From: Adiantum capillus-veneris
Lineage: Eukaryota > Streptophyta > Polypodiopsida > Polypodiales > Pteridaceae
Assembly: GCA_014529385.2 (NCBI GenBank)
Contig: CM043948.1
Location: forward strand, 19,280,951 to 19,344,950
Direction: 5' to 3'
Length of the DNA stretch: 64,000 nt
The position numbers and the translations under genes were made by a program. Under the pieces are notes generated by a model, which made no database searches, had not been told where the DNA came from, and worked only from the letters and a program-made list of their open reading frames with translations. Positions 43,101-57,832 of the stretch are shown here, piece by piece. Numbering within the stretch: position 1 is the stretch's first letter; every line of letters begins with the position of its first letter.

Positions 43101-44025
43101 TCTCTTATTTTTAAGCTTGGGAGATAATTTATTGGGGGCTTGCGCCTAACTTATACGCTTATGTAACTCATTAAAAAAAAACCCTTTCTTGCACTTACGT
43201 GGTGCAACAAGTTTTCCATAGTGAATCCCCCGGGCTTAGCCATCTTAAGAATTGGGCTGATGAAGGCGACATATCACTTTAATCCAGCTCGAGAATGGGA
43301 GAAGACCAAACTCCCACCTTCTCATTTTTGTTTTGACTTTTTCAAGGACCCAATGGAATATTTTTTTGTGAGTTACATTCACCCCAGAGGGGGCTCCGAG
43401 GGTCCTAAAGTTATTCTCTTTTGAGACAATCTCCCTTGTCCAGTCAAAAGGGTCAAAGGAGTTGTTTTCTAACAAGGAGATGAGCCTCGACTTCTCTATA
43501 TTACACTTGGAACCCCAGGCCACGGAAAATGCTCGCACAATCTCCAGAGATCTCAGAACAATGCCTTCAAGAAGAGGAGCGAGGTCCAGCTCCCCGAAAT
43601 ATACATATCTGACCATCTAAAATGTCAACAAGCTAGATATTTTGGACCTACCAAGAAGCGGATGTGGAACTCCTTGAAGCTGGTATAGGATTCACGATAA
43701 AGAGACACAATATATTGTAGATGACAGGAATGGGCATACCATGTGGGCTATCAGATTCCCTTATGAAAAACCTGGGAAGGCACGATAGCTCAAGCACAAG
43801 TGAGTGTTTTTCAACGACAACGACAAATTTTTAAGATGTCTTTCAATACAGACTCGGAGAGTCTTCCATTGCTAGAAACCAATTCCCCTCTTCAAGACTA
43901 TTGTAAGCATCAAAGTGAGAGTGTGACTTAAGAGCAAAATGGGAAGGAGCACCAAGAAACAAATGGGGGGAGCTATTTGGATCGCGTACACCCGATGTTA
44001 ATGAGAGAGGATGGAAAGCATACAG

Positions 44026-44470
44026 CATCAAAAATACATGCCCATAGCATTCAATGACATTGTGAGCCAGAATCTTGTCATACAAGCTCTGATCTATAAT
44101 GCTTTATCAAGAGGTAAAATTGCACCCATAATGTACATTTTCTATGGTCCACACGGAACAGGTAAAATCTCCTACGGTCAGATTTTTGCAGCAGCTTTGA
44201 ATTGCCTTTCAAAAGAGGGGTAGAGACCATGTGGTACTTGCATAAAATGTGAATCTGGAAAGTATTCTAAAGTTAAATCATACAATGTAGGGGGAAAGAA
44301 TGGTACTTGAGGAGTCAAGTTGCTGATGCATGGTCATTTGGTCTTCATCTGCTCATTATTAAGTGTATGCCGTCAATTGTTCTTCCCATCTCACAGATGG
44401 GGTTGATTCTTGACAATAAGCTAGTAGATTTACTAGAGTTTGCCTTGTTACTTGGTGAGCCTAAGGTGCT
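44026..44470 (+). pseudogene. STICHEL-like (DNA polymerase III gamma/tau-type ATPase) fragment
   Basis: The frame 44011-44223 gives KYMPIAFNDIVSQNLVIQAL, then GKIAPIMYIFYGPHGTGKIS and QIFAAALNCLS. This is the start of the clamp-loader ATPase domain in plant STICHEL proteins, which control trichome branching. The Walker A motif reads GPHGTGKIS, with the usual final T-S changed. After a stop, RPCGTCIKCE fits the zinc-binding Cys cluster. At about 44398-44470, LILDNKLVDLLEFALLLG resembles a later part of the same protein, so the segment between has been deleted. It is a small, broken gene fragment, possibly carried by a transposon or a retrocopy. Confidence 0.7.
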
Positions 44471-47044
<2,574 letters not shown>

Positions 47045-47099
47045 GAGGTTAAGCTTGGTTCCCCTCCTGCGCTAAGGGTCCCGCTTCTTTGCTCTTCTT

Positions 47100-48290
47100 G
47101 GCATGGAGCTAGTTGACGTGCCCATTAGTGATGACATCAAAAAATTCTTGCAATTTCTAGCGGCAAGGAAAATGCCAAAGGAAGGGGAGGACATGCAGAT
47201 GGTTGATGGGGTTGGCTCAAATTCATCTAGCTTTGGTATAAAACCCGGATATCCAGCCCAAGGGGTCGACAAGGCTCCGTTGAAAATACTCTCTAACAAT
47301 GGCAAAGGAAAAGAGGTAGACCAAGCATCAACAACCCAAAACTTACAGTTTTAAGTGAAGACCCCTCAAAGCTGGATACCTCAGGGCACGATTTTCACAA
47401 ATGGTAGCAAAGAGGCATCCGGTACCTTAGCGCTAAGACATGGCATATCTTTTTCTAGCATATTGAAGGATCTCTGCTCTGAGGACTCGGCCAAGGTCAC
47501 TACTGATGTGACAACAAATGATGGGATCAATGAAAAGCTTAAGAATGAAAAGGCTCGGCTTCAACAAGAGCTGATAGTGGTTAACAGACAAGTGGCGATG
47601 GGCACGAACAATAACAAAAGGAGTAGCTCTCAGGCTGATACCAATGGGATATCTGAAGAAGGATTGGTAGATAGAGCCTCTAGTGCACTAAATAAATCCC
47701 TCCCATAGAAACTGGAGGTGGCAGAAGCTATCACTATAGCAATTCCTCCAGCACTTATCAAGGCAAGCTAAGCTTATGCTTGTTTTTGGCTTCAATGGGC
47801 GGGTCCCTAATAGGTACGAACTGATTCAATGGATTCAGAGTCCACAACTTCTCAGGCATGGCAGTGCAGTTGAAAGTACTACTTACCTTGCCAAGGGTTT
47901 TTGCTCAGTTAGATTCAAGGAAGACACGGATGTCTCAAAGATCCTCAAAAAAGGTCCCTCATCTTTAATGGGACAATAGTCTGTGTGGTACCATGGGAGC
48001 CAATTTTTGACTCAACAGAGTCTCTCCAGGAGTTCCATTCTGTTTGGATCGAATTTGTAGGCTTGCCTAGTTGACTATGGGATAACATCAGAATGCTTGC
48101 CAGTCAACTAGGAACCCCGTTGTTTATTCCGAACAAGACAGGTCTAGGCAAGACCTCCAATCAGATGTGTATAGGCTGGGATACGTCTAGGTCTCCACCC
48201 AAGAGCATGGTGATCAATGTGGGAGCTGAACTCATAACAATCCCTCTCAACTTTGGGACCTACTAAGAGAGGTGTAAGAGTGGTCAAAGA
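47100..48290 (+). pseudogene. LINE ORF1 relic (DUF4283-type)
   Basis: Frames 47103-47354 and 47355-47708 form a hydrophilic N-terminal part with an EKLKNEKARLQQELIVV coiled-coil-like stretch, as in LINE ORF1 proteins. Frame 47776-47979 reads FNGRVPNRYELIQWI and AKGFCSVRFKEDTDVSKIL. The next frame gives VVPWEPIFDSTESL, IEFVGLPS and LASQLGTPLF, together matching the DUF4283 nucleic-acid-binding domain of plant LINE ORF1. Stops (for example after QNLQF and after LNKSLP) and a frameshift near 47975 inactivate it. The ORF2 part does not follow. Confidence 0.7.
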
Positions 48291-48340
48291 ATGCACTTTT
48301 CTCCACAAAAAAGGGGGGTGGATAACTTTATGATTTTATA

Positions 48341-48800
48341 CCACCAGGAAGAGGATGGGGTCTAGAAGGACCTCTTTATTTGCCATGAGATTATGAAGGT
48401 GATTAACATTTTGACAAAGAGATGTAAGCCATGTGTGCAAGAATGGTGGGTGTGTAAGAGAGGTGTAAGAGTGGTCAAAGAATGCCCCCCCCCCCAAAAA
48501 AAAAAAGGGGGGGGGTGAATTACTTTATGATTTTTGGCCTTCCATAACTTCTACATATGATCTTTGATTTGAGCAAAGATTATAGATCCATAATCTACAC
48601 ATTGAGCTCTTTTTGTAGATATGTTACATGATATGGTTTTGCTCTCTATATTTTAAATTTCATTTTTGGGGAGAATTTGAATTCAAATAAACTAGCCATT
48701 TTTCTTGTTTGAATTCAAAAGCTATCCTTTGATTTCTTTCTTAATACTAGAGGTTTGACTCCCTTAAATTACCAAGTAAAGAGGCCATCCTAGGACCCAT
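48341..48800 (+). repeat. About 450-bp dispersed direct repeat, copy 1
   Basis: Aligns with 50037-50472 through GCCATGTGTGCAAGAATGGT, TACATGATATGGTTTT and GAATTCAAATAAACTAGCC. A C10A11G9 mononucleotide cluster at 48487-48516 replaces a short stretch of copy 2. Confidence 0.8.
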
Positions 48801-50036
48801 TCTCTTCCTAATGTGTCAAGTTATGTATAGGGTGTGCATACACACACACACATACCCACATTGTAGCATTTTCAAAACCGTACAGACAATTTATTTGTTT
48901 TTTGAAGCCTGTGTGCAAGAGTGTGCACACACGTGGGGGATACTAAAAAATGCATAATTTCTTTTTTAAATGCCATAGTCAATATTGCCTTGATCGACAT
49001 AGATGCCAAAATATAATGTTGAAGTAATGTATTGAGGTGAAATAGGGCCATTTTGAGCTTGTTACTTTGGCATCCACATGCGTGGGAGATGACTCGTGGG
49101 AGATGACTCGGTCTCTCTTCAATTACCAATTAGTGACATCGATGACACATCATGAGCGGACATCACATTGGCTTCGTATCGATGGTTTGACGGCTTTGAC
49201 ATCGGCACATTTCCCTCCGATGGGTGGAAATTTGCATCGGGCTTCCTAGTCTACATGGACAAACAAGTTTTCTCACAGCAGGTTTACAAGGGGGACTTTT
49301 GAGCCCACATACACCCATTTCTCCAAGTTTTAGGACACACATACAGGTATAACACCTTGCATGCATTCTCGTCATTCGTTTTTTGGCAACAGTTTCTCTA
49401 AGAATGGCTATGCATTGACAAATGCACATTTTCTTGAGCACATGTAGTGTTATTGAGCTATTTTGAGAAGAAATATCCCCGCAGGGATTTTGTTTATTGC
49501 ACGAAATAGTTCTTGGGACCTGTTTTTGCGTAGATACTCATGTACGTTTAGTTGTGGATAATGTCCATTGTACATTGTGTGGAGCCATTATTTGGCATTT
49601 TTTGGTAGTATCTCGATCGTTTCTAAGACTCGGACCAAAAGAGATCTTTCTAAGACTATGGCTAGTCTTTGTGTGCTTAGCGTTTTGGAGGGTCATATGC
49701 GAGTTTCTATTGAGTTGGAGAATTCTTGAAGGTTGAGATACCTTCAATGATACAGGTTCCTCGAGATCCCTATTACGGTGCCCTCACCATAGTTTATGTA
49801 TCTGATAGGATATTTTACTTGACGCCATGTTTGGAAATCGTTTTGTCAGCGCCAATTGAAAGTTTATGCTCACATTTACTCTCTTGAGTTGGTTTTCAGC
49901 GTTTTATGCATCACTTGGATTGAGTTTTCACTCCCCGAACAAAGGAGACTCTGTCAAAAAAATTCGCGAGTATGTTTATGCATTTATAAGTCTTTGAAAA
50001 TTGTTTTGACTTGAGATTTTTCCCTTGTTATAGACA
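48801..50036. other. Spacer between direct repeats
   Basis: No gene is seen. There is a small tandem pair (GTGGGAGATGACTCG) near 49082-49111. Confidence 0.5.
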
Positions 50037-50472
50037 TTAGGAAGAGGATGGTATGTAGGAGGGCCTTTTTATTTGCCATGAAATTATGGAGGTAATTAAC
50101 ATTTTGACGAATCGGTGTATGCCATGTGTGCAAGAATGGTGGGTGTGTAAGAGTGGTCAAAGGATGCACTTTTCCCTCCAAAAAGGATGTGCATATGATT
50201 TTTGGTCTTTCATAACTCTCACATATGATCTCCAATTTGAGCGGAGATCATAGATCTGCAATCTACATGTCGAGCTCTTTCCATAGATATGCTACATGAT
50301 ATGGTTTTACCCGCTAGATTTTAAATTCCATTTTGGGGGGAAAGTTTGAATTCAAATAAACTAGCCGTTTTGCCTATTTGAATTCAAAAGCTGTCCTTTG
50401 ATTACTTTTTTAATACTAAAGATTTGACTTCCTTAAACTGCCAAACAAAGAGGCCCTCCTAGACCCCTTGCT
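50037..50472 (+). repeat. About 450-bp dispersed direct repeat, copy 2
   Basis: Second copy of 48341-48800, about 80-85% similar by eye. A Copia gag relic begins about 110 bp further on, so these could be LTR remains, but no primer site was found. Confidence 0.75.
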
Positions 50473-50579
50473 AGGTTTTCTCACCATAACTTTTAGCTTA
50501 TCTCCATAGTGCTCAAATCTTTCAAACATGGCATCTTTTACAGAGAAAGACATTTACAATATAGAAAAACAACACAAAT

Positions 50580-51160
50580 TTCTCTATATGGAAATAGCAA
50601 GTCCAAGATGTGCTTACCCAAAAAGGTCAATTAGAGCCGATCTTTGAGCGTGTAGAGGAAGATGGCTATACAAAAGCGTTGTGGAAAATTCTTGATGCAA
50701 AATACAGGCCCACTATTCGCTTACATTTAGTGGACTCTGTATAATTTACCCTAGTTGGTGAAGCCATTGCTAAATCCGTTGGGAATAAGTTATGCAATAT
50801 TTATGAGAGCAAAAGCATAAGTAAAAAAGTGTACTTGATGAAGAGGATTTTTTTAGCTTTGTATGGAAGAAGGTGAAACAATTTCTGACCACTTGAATGC
50901 ATTCAATGTACTTTTCAATCAATCGGCATCAAAAGGACTAGGATTTGACAATGAAGTGCGGTCCGTCTTCTTACTATGCTCTCTACCCTCTTCATGGGAC
51001 ATATTTTGCATAGCAATTAGTAACTCTGCACATAAGGGAAAGTTGTTCTATGATGTGGTAGTTTCTAGTTTACTAGTGAAGAGATACATAGGAAGTCGAT
51101 AGAGCCTGCAAAGCAAGGTGATGCATATGTTGCCAGTAGAAAAGTTCAAAGAGGTCGCAC
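50580..51160 (+). pseudogene. Copia gag (UBN2-type) relic
   Basis: Frame 50863-51102 reads MEEGETISDHLNAFNVLFNQ, then FLLCSLPSSWDIFCIAISNS and a DVVVSSLL end, the core of plant Copia gag. Upstream, after frameshifts, RVEEDGYTKALWKILDAKY and ESKSISKKVYLMKRIFLALY belong to the same domain. A microsatellite cuts it at 51209. No protease or pol follows. Confidence 0.75.
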
Positions 51161-51208
51161 TCACTATTGGATTTAGCGGCTAAGGAGGGTGTAGGCGACA
51201 AGAAGCCG

Positions 51209-51321
<113 letters not shown>

Positions 51322-51654
51322 AAATCATAATGAGAGAGAGTAGAGAGGAACTTGACACAAAAAAAAGGATACGCTATTTTTATTTCATGTATTAACTCAA
51401 AATCCTTTTACGTACATATAGATGAACCTTGCCATGCAAACTAAGTGTATTAAACTGCATGCTTTGGGAGATGTTCCCAAAGGTTCAAACATATCTTAAG
51501 GAAATGGTTCTTCAATGTAATCTTCGTCTTCCATTGTTCTCTCTAGGATGCAATCTTATTTCCTCACGCTTCCACTTTTGGATGCTCTACAAATCCAAAT
51601 ATATTCTTTGCCATGCAACTGTGTAGGTATTTTTTTTTCATGGACCGTAGTTGA

Positions 51655-52112
51655 GTCCACTAGGTGAAATTTGGACTCACAAAGGGGCACTTTAAGCAGT
51701 TTGACTTTATCTCTCTCTACCAAAACGGGTGCATGGATAAATGTTTGCAAACAAACTCCAAAGTTGGCGGAGGTTTGACAGTTAGAATGTCCTCTTCAAG
51801 CTCTGTCTACTTATATATAGCACGCCATGAGATTCCTCATATTTTATAATATTCTTTTTGTGATTCACCTATGATGTGACAACTCTGTCGGAATCTAAGT
51901 GAATCAAAAAAATAATCTTCTAAAATATGAGGAATCTCATGGCGTGCTATATATCGGTAGATAGAGTTTGAAGAGGACATTCTAATTGTCAAACCTCCAC
52001 CAACTTTGGAGTTTTTTTGCAAAAATTTATCCATGCGCCCGTTTTGGTAGAGAGAGGTAAAGTCAAACTCCTTAAAGGGCCCTTTTGTGAGTCCAAATTT
52101 TACCTAATGAAA
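51655..52112. repeat. About 200-bp inverted duplication (hairpin)
   Basis: The arm 51655-51850 is repeated in reverse complement at about 51915-52112, with a spacer near 65 bp. Shared blocks include GTCAAACCTCC, CATGCCATGAGATT-type ends and GAGTCCAAATTT. The right arm continues the frame of the minus-strand gag-protease relic (VKFGLTKGPFKEFDF), so part of that element was copied in inverted orientation. Both arms keep similar open reading. A transcript would fold into a long double strand. Confidence 0.8.
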
Positions 52113-54658
52113 GTCTTCCACAGGTTTGATTAACATCTCTATAACTATGATTCTTGATGGTGAACCTAGTGGTACGTCCTTATGCCGCAAGTAGATGTGG
52201 TCATAGCCCCAATCTTGCACCATCTTGAGTTGATGCGTGAATGGTCATTCCAAAATGACTTTGAAGTTGTTGCTCTTTCCAAAATCCACTATTGCAAAGG
52301 TATGCTCATACTTGATCGTGCATGAGGATACTATGATTTGTCCTAGCATGCCCAAAGGTCTTTTTATAAATCCATCTGCAAGTTGCAATTTCATTCGTGT
52401 TTTTTTGAGAGCTGGCCTCCCCCATATTTCCCATATTTCTTTTGTGGCAATGGACACTCCAGCCCTACTATTAAGTATGGCTATGGTTTTCACACCTTTG
52501 TGTTCCACGGGCAAGGTGGTGTCTCCCTCTTCACCTTCACAATAATCTCCCGCCTTGTTTAGAGTAATCTAGTGGAGTTTTCCCCATGTTTTCATCTACG
52601 AGGATGTCTTGATGAGGAATTTCACTCTCATTATTTTCAAGATTTTGCCCACTTGGCAACATAGATGCGGTCAATTTTTTAGCAACTCTAAGAGAGCAAT
52701 CTTGCAATGTATAAGATTAGACACCAATTCATGCATGCTTTCAGTCTCCTTTTAGTATCCATCATTTTGGTGTGGCTTTCCACTATGAAGGTGGCCACTC
52801 TAACATCAAATTTCACTTCGTGTTCTCCTATAAAAGATCGCAAAGTTTGTAGAGAGTGTGTTTTTCTCTCTTCAAATGCTATATGCCCGGCATCTACGTA
52901 TAGAGAGTGTTATCCCCTAGGACAAAAATCGTGTTCTATGTTGATCTTAGTGATAGGTGCTGACTATAAAGTAGCACTACCATCTTTGTGGTTTCTGATT
53001 GTTTTCCACAAGAATTGCGGCCATGGCTTCTCTACCTCTGGGATAGGTTGTATCTCTTGAGACTTGGCCTCATCCGTCATGTTTGCTACTAACCTTGTAT
53101 TCAATGGTGTTTTGTTTCCAAGTTTCATTGGTTCACATGTCTTGTTTGCTTTGGGTGTGCTTTCTTCCTCCCTTTTAGGTATCAACACTACCTGTTTATG
53201 AATATTTAATGTTTTTGGCTCCATTAGAGCTTGGGTTGTCTCTATCATCGGCTTGCACATTTCCAACCATTTCGTCTTGACTTTGTATGCAGATACATCA
53301 ACCATCTTTGTTCCAATATTTGGTTGTTTTTTAGTCTTGCTTTGTAGGCTTGCATGATGGCATCCAAATGCTCATTAACTTTATCTACCAAGACGGAACC
53401 ACTCAATAAAGTTTTTGACACTTTTGCTCCCTCAACTTTTTCTTTGTTTTCTTGCTCACGCTTGAGCTTCTCCCTTGTTTGTTGAAGCTCTGACTCTAAG
53501 GCCATCTTTTTCCTTAGTCCTTTTGCTTTCATTTTGTCTCTTTTTACTTTACACAATTTTCTTTGAGTCCTCACTGATATGATTTTGATTTCTATTTGAA
53601 CATGCCATTTGCTTTTCTCCTTAATAGGTTTGTTCTTGGCAGCTTCTTGATCTTGAGCTCAAGTCACCACATTCATAGGAACCGTGGGTTCTACCTCAAA
53701 TCCGATGGAAGAAGATAACACTCTTACAATGCTCATTATTGCTTCCCCTCATTGTTTGGATGTTTTGGACAATCAAGAATCAGGTACATAGCAGCAAAAT
53801 CTAAACAATATCCAAATATATATACATTCTTTGCCTGATAGGGACAATTGTGGCTATGATTTCTTCCACACTCATAGCATGGTCCTATTTGTTGCATAGC
53901 TAGTGGTGCAGCTGATGGTTTCTCTTGCCTAGTAAAAATGGTCTTTCATCCATACTCTTGATTGGCTATGAACATTAGTGTGTTCTCCTCACTGGAGTAA
54001 TGATTTTTCATGTTTTGTGGCACATACAATGGTTAAGTGTAGTTGACTACAACTCTACCATCATTCAAAAGAGGTGGTCATTGCCCTAGCATATGTTGCG
54101 GTCTTGACTGAGTGTCACACCATGGAGTGGTATGATTCCCTCCACAAGTACCACATCTCCTCAGTTGAGACTATCGTACATTTATGTTATGTCTATAGCC
54201 TTCATTTATTCTCCTCACCACTTCTTCGATCACTTGATCAATGCTTGAATATCCCTCTTGGTTGTGGATTTGCTTGTCATAGAAGAGGCACTACTATTGC
54301 ATTGTTTACATCTTCTGTCACATCTCTATTAGCCTTACAACAATCAACTAGATATAGAGCTTCTCTAGTGACTAGCTCAAATGTTGTGCATGATTTCAAA
54401 TGCAGGTTCTTTTTTAGAGTCTGTTCCTCAAACCCTATATGAAGAGAAATGATAGCCTCTCATCTTGTGGTAGCTGTTGTGTGGGATATCTTTCAATGTA
54501 TTATGTGAAGCAAAGCAAAGATTCCTTCACTTTTTTGTTCTCTCTTTGTTTGAAAGCGTAGATTTGTGACACTATGTTGTGCTTGATCCCCCTTTTGGAG
54601 AACTCCTCTGCAAATTTGGGCAAGAGTTTTTCTATGTGTGGAAAATCATCTCTGTTTA
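52113..54658 (-). pseudogene. Gag-protease relic (Ty3/gypsy type), C-terminal part
   Basis: On the minus strand, in order: gag remains (54658-54150, with KLLPKFAEEFSKRGIKHNIV and a later LSFLFI-stop-GLRN that parallels RFIRGLRNE of the 14-22.8 kb element); a CCHC-type knuckle CYECGRNHSHNC near 53850-53890 with the same x3 spacing; and a Lys/Glu-rich coiled-coil-like region (53245-53574). It ends with a retropepsin-like domain (52245-52514) reading AILNSRAGVSIATK, then RPLGMLG. The catalytic D-G-G is N-S-R here. Many stops and frameshifts are present. Domain order and sequence match the non-autonomous element, so it is an old relative. Its N-terminal part lies at 63509-63960, beyond the inserted gypsy element. 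Confidence 0.72.
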
Positions 54659-55054
54659 TGTTGAAGGGTAAATACAAAGTCGGATATGTAGTTGGCTATC
54701 AGATGTATTGTCTGATTGTTAGTAGCTAGTCAGATATTGTAAGCCTGAAGACCTTAATCAGATATTGTTAGTGTATGCCAAGAATCAGCCAGTTCTAACT
54801 GAATTCAGGGCGCAGCTTTATATTTGGGGATGGGAAACTTTGGGAGTCGGGATTGTATTGAGTCTTGTTTAGGAACTTGTACTGGGGATTTTCTTGATAT
54901 ACAATCTCTAATGTTTTGCCTGAGTCTTTCTCATTCTCTCACTGTCTCTCTGATTTTGTGATTCTATCTCACACACAGTACTACTTAGCCTTGAATTAAT
55001 TAGACTCGATCTCTTGGAGCTTATTCATTGCTTGTGTGTTTATTCAACAATACA
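54659..55054 (+). repeat. 5' LTR of the Ty3/gypsy element
   Basis: Matches 63114-63508. TATA-like CTTTATATTTGG in the middle. Ends ACAATACA before the primer site. Confidence 0.92.
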
Positions 55055-55056
55055 TT

Positions 55057-55070
55057 TGGCGATCCCGTTG
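55057..55070 (+). other. Putative primer binding site
   Basis: TGGCGATCCCGTTG lies 2 nt after the LTR. The tRNA partner was not identified. It shares only TGGCG with the Tat/Athila site at 22164-22181. Confidence 0.6.
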
Positions 55071-55280
55071 TTTGCAAACCTCTCATTGAGGCTGTAATTC
55101 AGGTTCTAAGGGTCGTACTATGCTTTGTGTATTATTCAAAGATGATGCATGTCCGAGAGGGGTAGCAGAAGGTCAAGGGTGTAATATACCCGTGCTCAAA
55201 CTCAAGTAGGAAATATAGATCCTTTTCATTATGATTATGTCAGTGATGATAATGCACCTACTTCACCACCCGAAGTTCCA

Positions 55281-56138
55281 TTGTTGAATCAAGGACTGGA
55301 GAGTGAAGGAGCATCAGAGGAAAGGTCAGCGAGGCAATTCTTGGGGGCATTACTCTTGGCAAGAAGACCAATTAGAAGTAGACATCAACTAAGCTTTGAC
55401 CCACTATTGTTATCTGCTAGGCAAAGACCTAAGAGGCTCCTACAACCTATTCCGATGGCTCAATCACCCCCTAATCCACAGATCAAAGCAGCAAAGTTCA
55501 AGGTCAGGTCTAAGGAGGATGCAGATTGCCATGTGGATCAGTTTGAAACAAGGTGGTAGGCTAGTGGATATCAGGGTATCTTCCCTGATAATATCAAATT
55601 ACAACAGTTTGTAGCAACTTTGGAAGGTAAGGCTGTGAGTTGGTTTAGCCAATATGGTGTTGCTCACTTTACAACTTATGATGAGTTGAAGGTTTCTTTC
55701 TTGCAAAGATTTAGAAAGGAGAAAACTCCTACTGATGTTCTGAGTAAACTCGGAAGAATTAAACAGGGTTCAATGCTGGTGGAAGATTTTGCCCAAAAAT
55801 TTAGGATTTTGGTTGAGAGACTTCAAGGTAATGAGAGGCCCACTAATGAAATGTTGGCAGGGTACTTTGTCAAAGGGTTAAGGACAGGTTTGAAAAATGT
55901 TGTGGCAAGTATTGATATTGTAGGGGGTTTTGACAATTTGGTGGTGGCTGCATCTAGAGTTGAGAAAAGATTGGGCATGGCTAAGTTCAGAAGCAGGAGG
56001 AGTTCTGATTCCAATGGTGATTTTGCATCAACTGAACACTTAGAGTCGGATTCTCGGTCTAAAGTTTCATCTGATAGTGAAGCAATGCTAAGAAAAAGGA
56101 TAAGAAGGATGAAGAAGATGAATTGGTGCAGAAATTGA
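55281..56138 (+). pseudogene. Gag domain of the Ty3/gypsy element
   Basis: The frame from 55281 has one TAG at 55557-55559 and continues to 56138. The retrotransposon gag domain is clear: QQFVATLEGKAVSWFSQYG, then FLQRFRKEKTPTDVLSKLG and MLAGYFVKGLRTGLKN. Near 56080 the frame shifts, moving into the zinc-knuckle ORF that starts around 56123. Two lesions therefore block translation of full gag. Confidence 0.82.
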
Positions 56139-56734
56139 AGGGTATAGGTTATTCTATTCTTGCTCCTAGTGACAAGAGGTTTTGTGAAATTTGTGAAAAG
56201 GATGGGCATACCACTGCTCAATGCTGGTACAATCCAAAGCAGATAAATAAACCACCTCCCAATGTGGGTAGAGGTAGGGCTTTGGCTGATGTAAATCAGG
56301 TGGCTCCTTTCAGGGGAAGACCACCATTTCAGGGACCTCCCAGAAAGCCTGGCAGAAATCAAGATAATAATCAGAGGAGACCACAGGGGGTCAGGCCTTA
56401 TGTGTATTGTGGAGATCCTAATCATTTTGAAGGAATCCAATGTGACTTATGGGTCAAACACAAAGAAGAGAGGGGGATACCTATTGTACCTTATAATCAG
56501 GAAAATCAGCAGGTAAGACCACAACCAGCTCCTCAGAATCCGCCTCAAGCTCAGGCTAATGTTATCATTATTGACATTCCAATTTTTACAGCACCTGTAT
56601 ATGGACCAACTTCCTCTGTGATTATTGAGGACATACCTGATGAGGATGCAGGTAACAGTTGTTCAAATTTGAGCTTTGAGGGAATTGAGGTTTTGGCAGT
56701 AACTAGGTCCAAGGCCAAGGGTCCTACTGACTAG
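56123..56734 (+). pseudogene. Gag C-terminus with zinc knuckle
   Basis: Continues gag in another frame. It has one regular CCHC module (CEICEKDGHTTAQC). A second has lost its first Cys (YVYCGDPNHFEGIQC). A Pro/Gln-rich linker follows, ending VTRSKAKGPTD before TAG. Confidence 0.8.
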
Positions 56735-56885
56735 AACAACAAAAAGGGATCAGAGATAGGGTACACCAGCAGGTGGAAAAGGAACATGGAGTTTCAGAGT
56801 TAGGAGAATCTTCATCTCTTAAAAGGGAGGAAGTGCAAGTTTTAGGCGAAGCAAGGGTCGATTTGCAGAACTGATCAACTCTCCT

Positions 56886-57767
56886 TTGCAATTGTCCATA
56901 GATCAAACGTTGTGTTTGGTTCAAGCTTTCAGAGAAACATTGTTGAATAAATTGTTGGGTAGAGGAGCTGAATTGTCCTCAAAACCCATTATTGAACAAG
57001 GTGTTCGCTCTATACACCCTTTTGATGTTGATTTTGTAGTACCAGTGATTAAGGTTACTTTTCAAGGAAGACTGTTTGAAGAAGTACTGCTTGATAGAGG
57101 ATCTGGAGTTAACATATTACCTGAATCTGTGTATCTTTCTATGAATTTGGGGAAATTAGAATCAGCACCTTTCTAGGTTAAGATGGCTGATCAAACAAGG
57201 GTGCAACCAGTTGGAATTTTGAGACAGACTTCTATGCTAATATCAGGCATGCAATTTTTGGTGAACTTTGTGGTACTCAGGATGAAAGAAGGGCATAGTT
57301 CTTATGAGATGTTGCTAGGCAGACCTTGGTTCAGATTAGCCAAGGTGAAACAGGATTGGGGTGAGAATCAGGTTGTTCTTACCAAAGGTAAACAAGTTCT
57401 TACTATTCCTATGCTTGGGAGGAAGAAAATTTCAGGCAAGGAGAGACCAATGTTTGCTCAATCAATTAACTTAGCAGATGAAGTTCAGTATGATGAGGAA
57501 GAAGCATTCTTGCAAGCTAATCCCATAATTGTACCAGTGTTTGAAGTGGATGTTGAGGGTATTTTGCAGAAAGATGAAGGATCAGAGTTTGGGGAAGAAG
57601 TACCTGTTTCAGGTCAGGAAATTCAGGGAGCTGATGTATTAAGAATGATGGATCAAAGTGTGGCTTTTAGTTTTAAGGAGGTAAGTCTGCAGGAAGAACA
57701 GGAGGCTAAAGATATGGTGGAGAAGTTGTACAACAAAAGGTTTGGGCAATCCAAGAAAGTTGAATAG
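56886..57767 (+). pseudogene. Aspartic protease region of the Ty3/gypsy element
   Basis: The active-site loop reads LLDRGSGVNILPESVY, with Arg where the family has Gly or Ser/Thr next to the catalytic Asp. The later motif YEMLLGRPWF is intact. Frame 56886-57176 is closed by TAG and then continues in the same frame to TAG at 57765-57767. The downstream linker toward RT (EEDPKMVK) follows. It is probably inactive. Confidence 0.8.
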
Positions 57768-57832
57768 GATGAGTTAAAGGAGCTTAATTTGGGCACTGAA
57801 GAGGATCCTAAAATGGTGAAGTCAGTGTACAT

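Larger units (their letters stand above)
42737..43830 (-). mobile_element. LINE reverse-transcriptase relic with duplicated 3' end
   Basis: The minus-strand frame 43245-43616 contains the LINE RT hallmark spacing: VAWGSKCNIEKSRLISLL, then FRTLGAPSGV and a KVKTKMRRWEFGLLPFSSW block. Damaged frames continue upstream to about 43830. The 3' end shares CACTCACAA-TTGTGAGTTTT with the LINE at 5.9-7.1 kb and ends in a short A tract at 42737. The last 105 bp are tandemly duplicated. A 22-base C run (43079-43100) interrupts it. It is non-functional. Confidence 0.72.

Noticed and set aside
55823-56440. 205-codon minus-strand ORF
   Set aside because: Antisense shadow of the gag/zinc-knuckle region of the 54.7-63.5 kb element.
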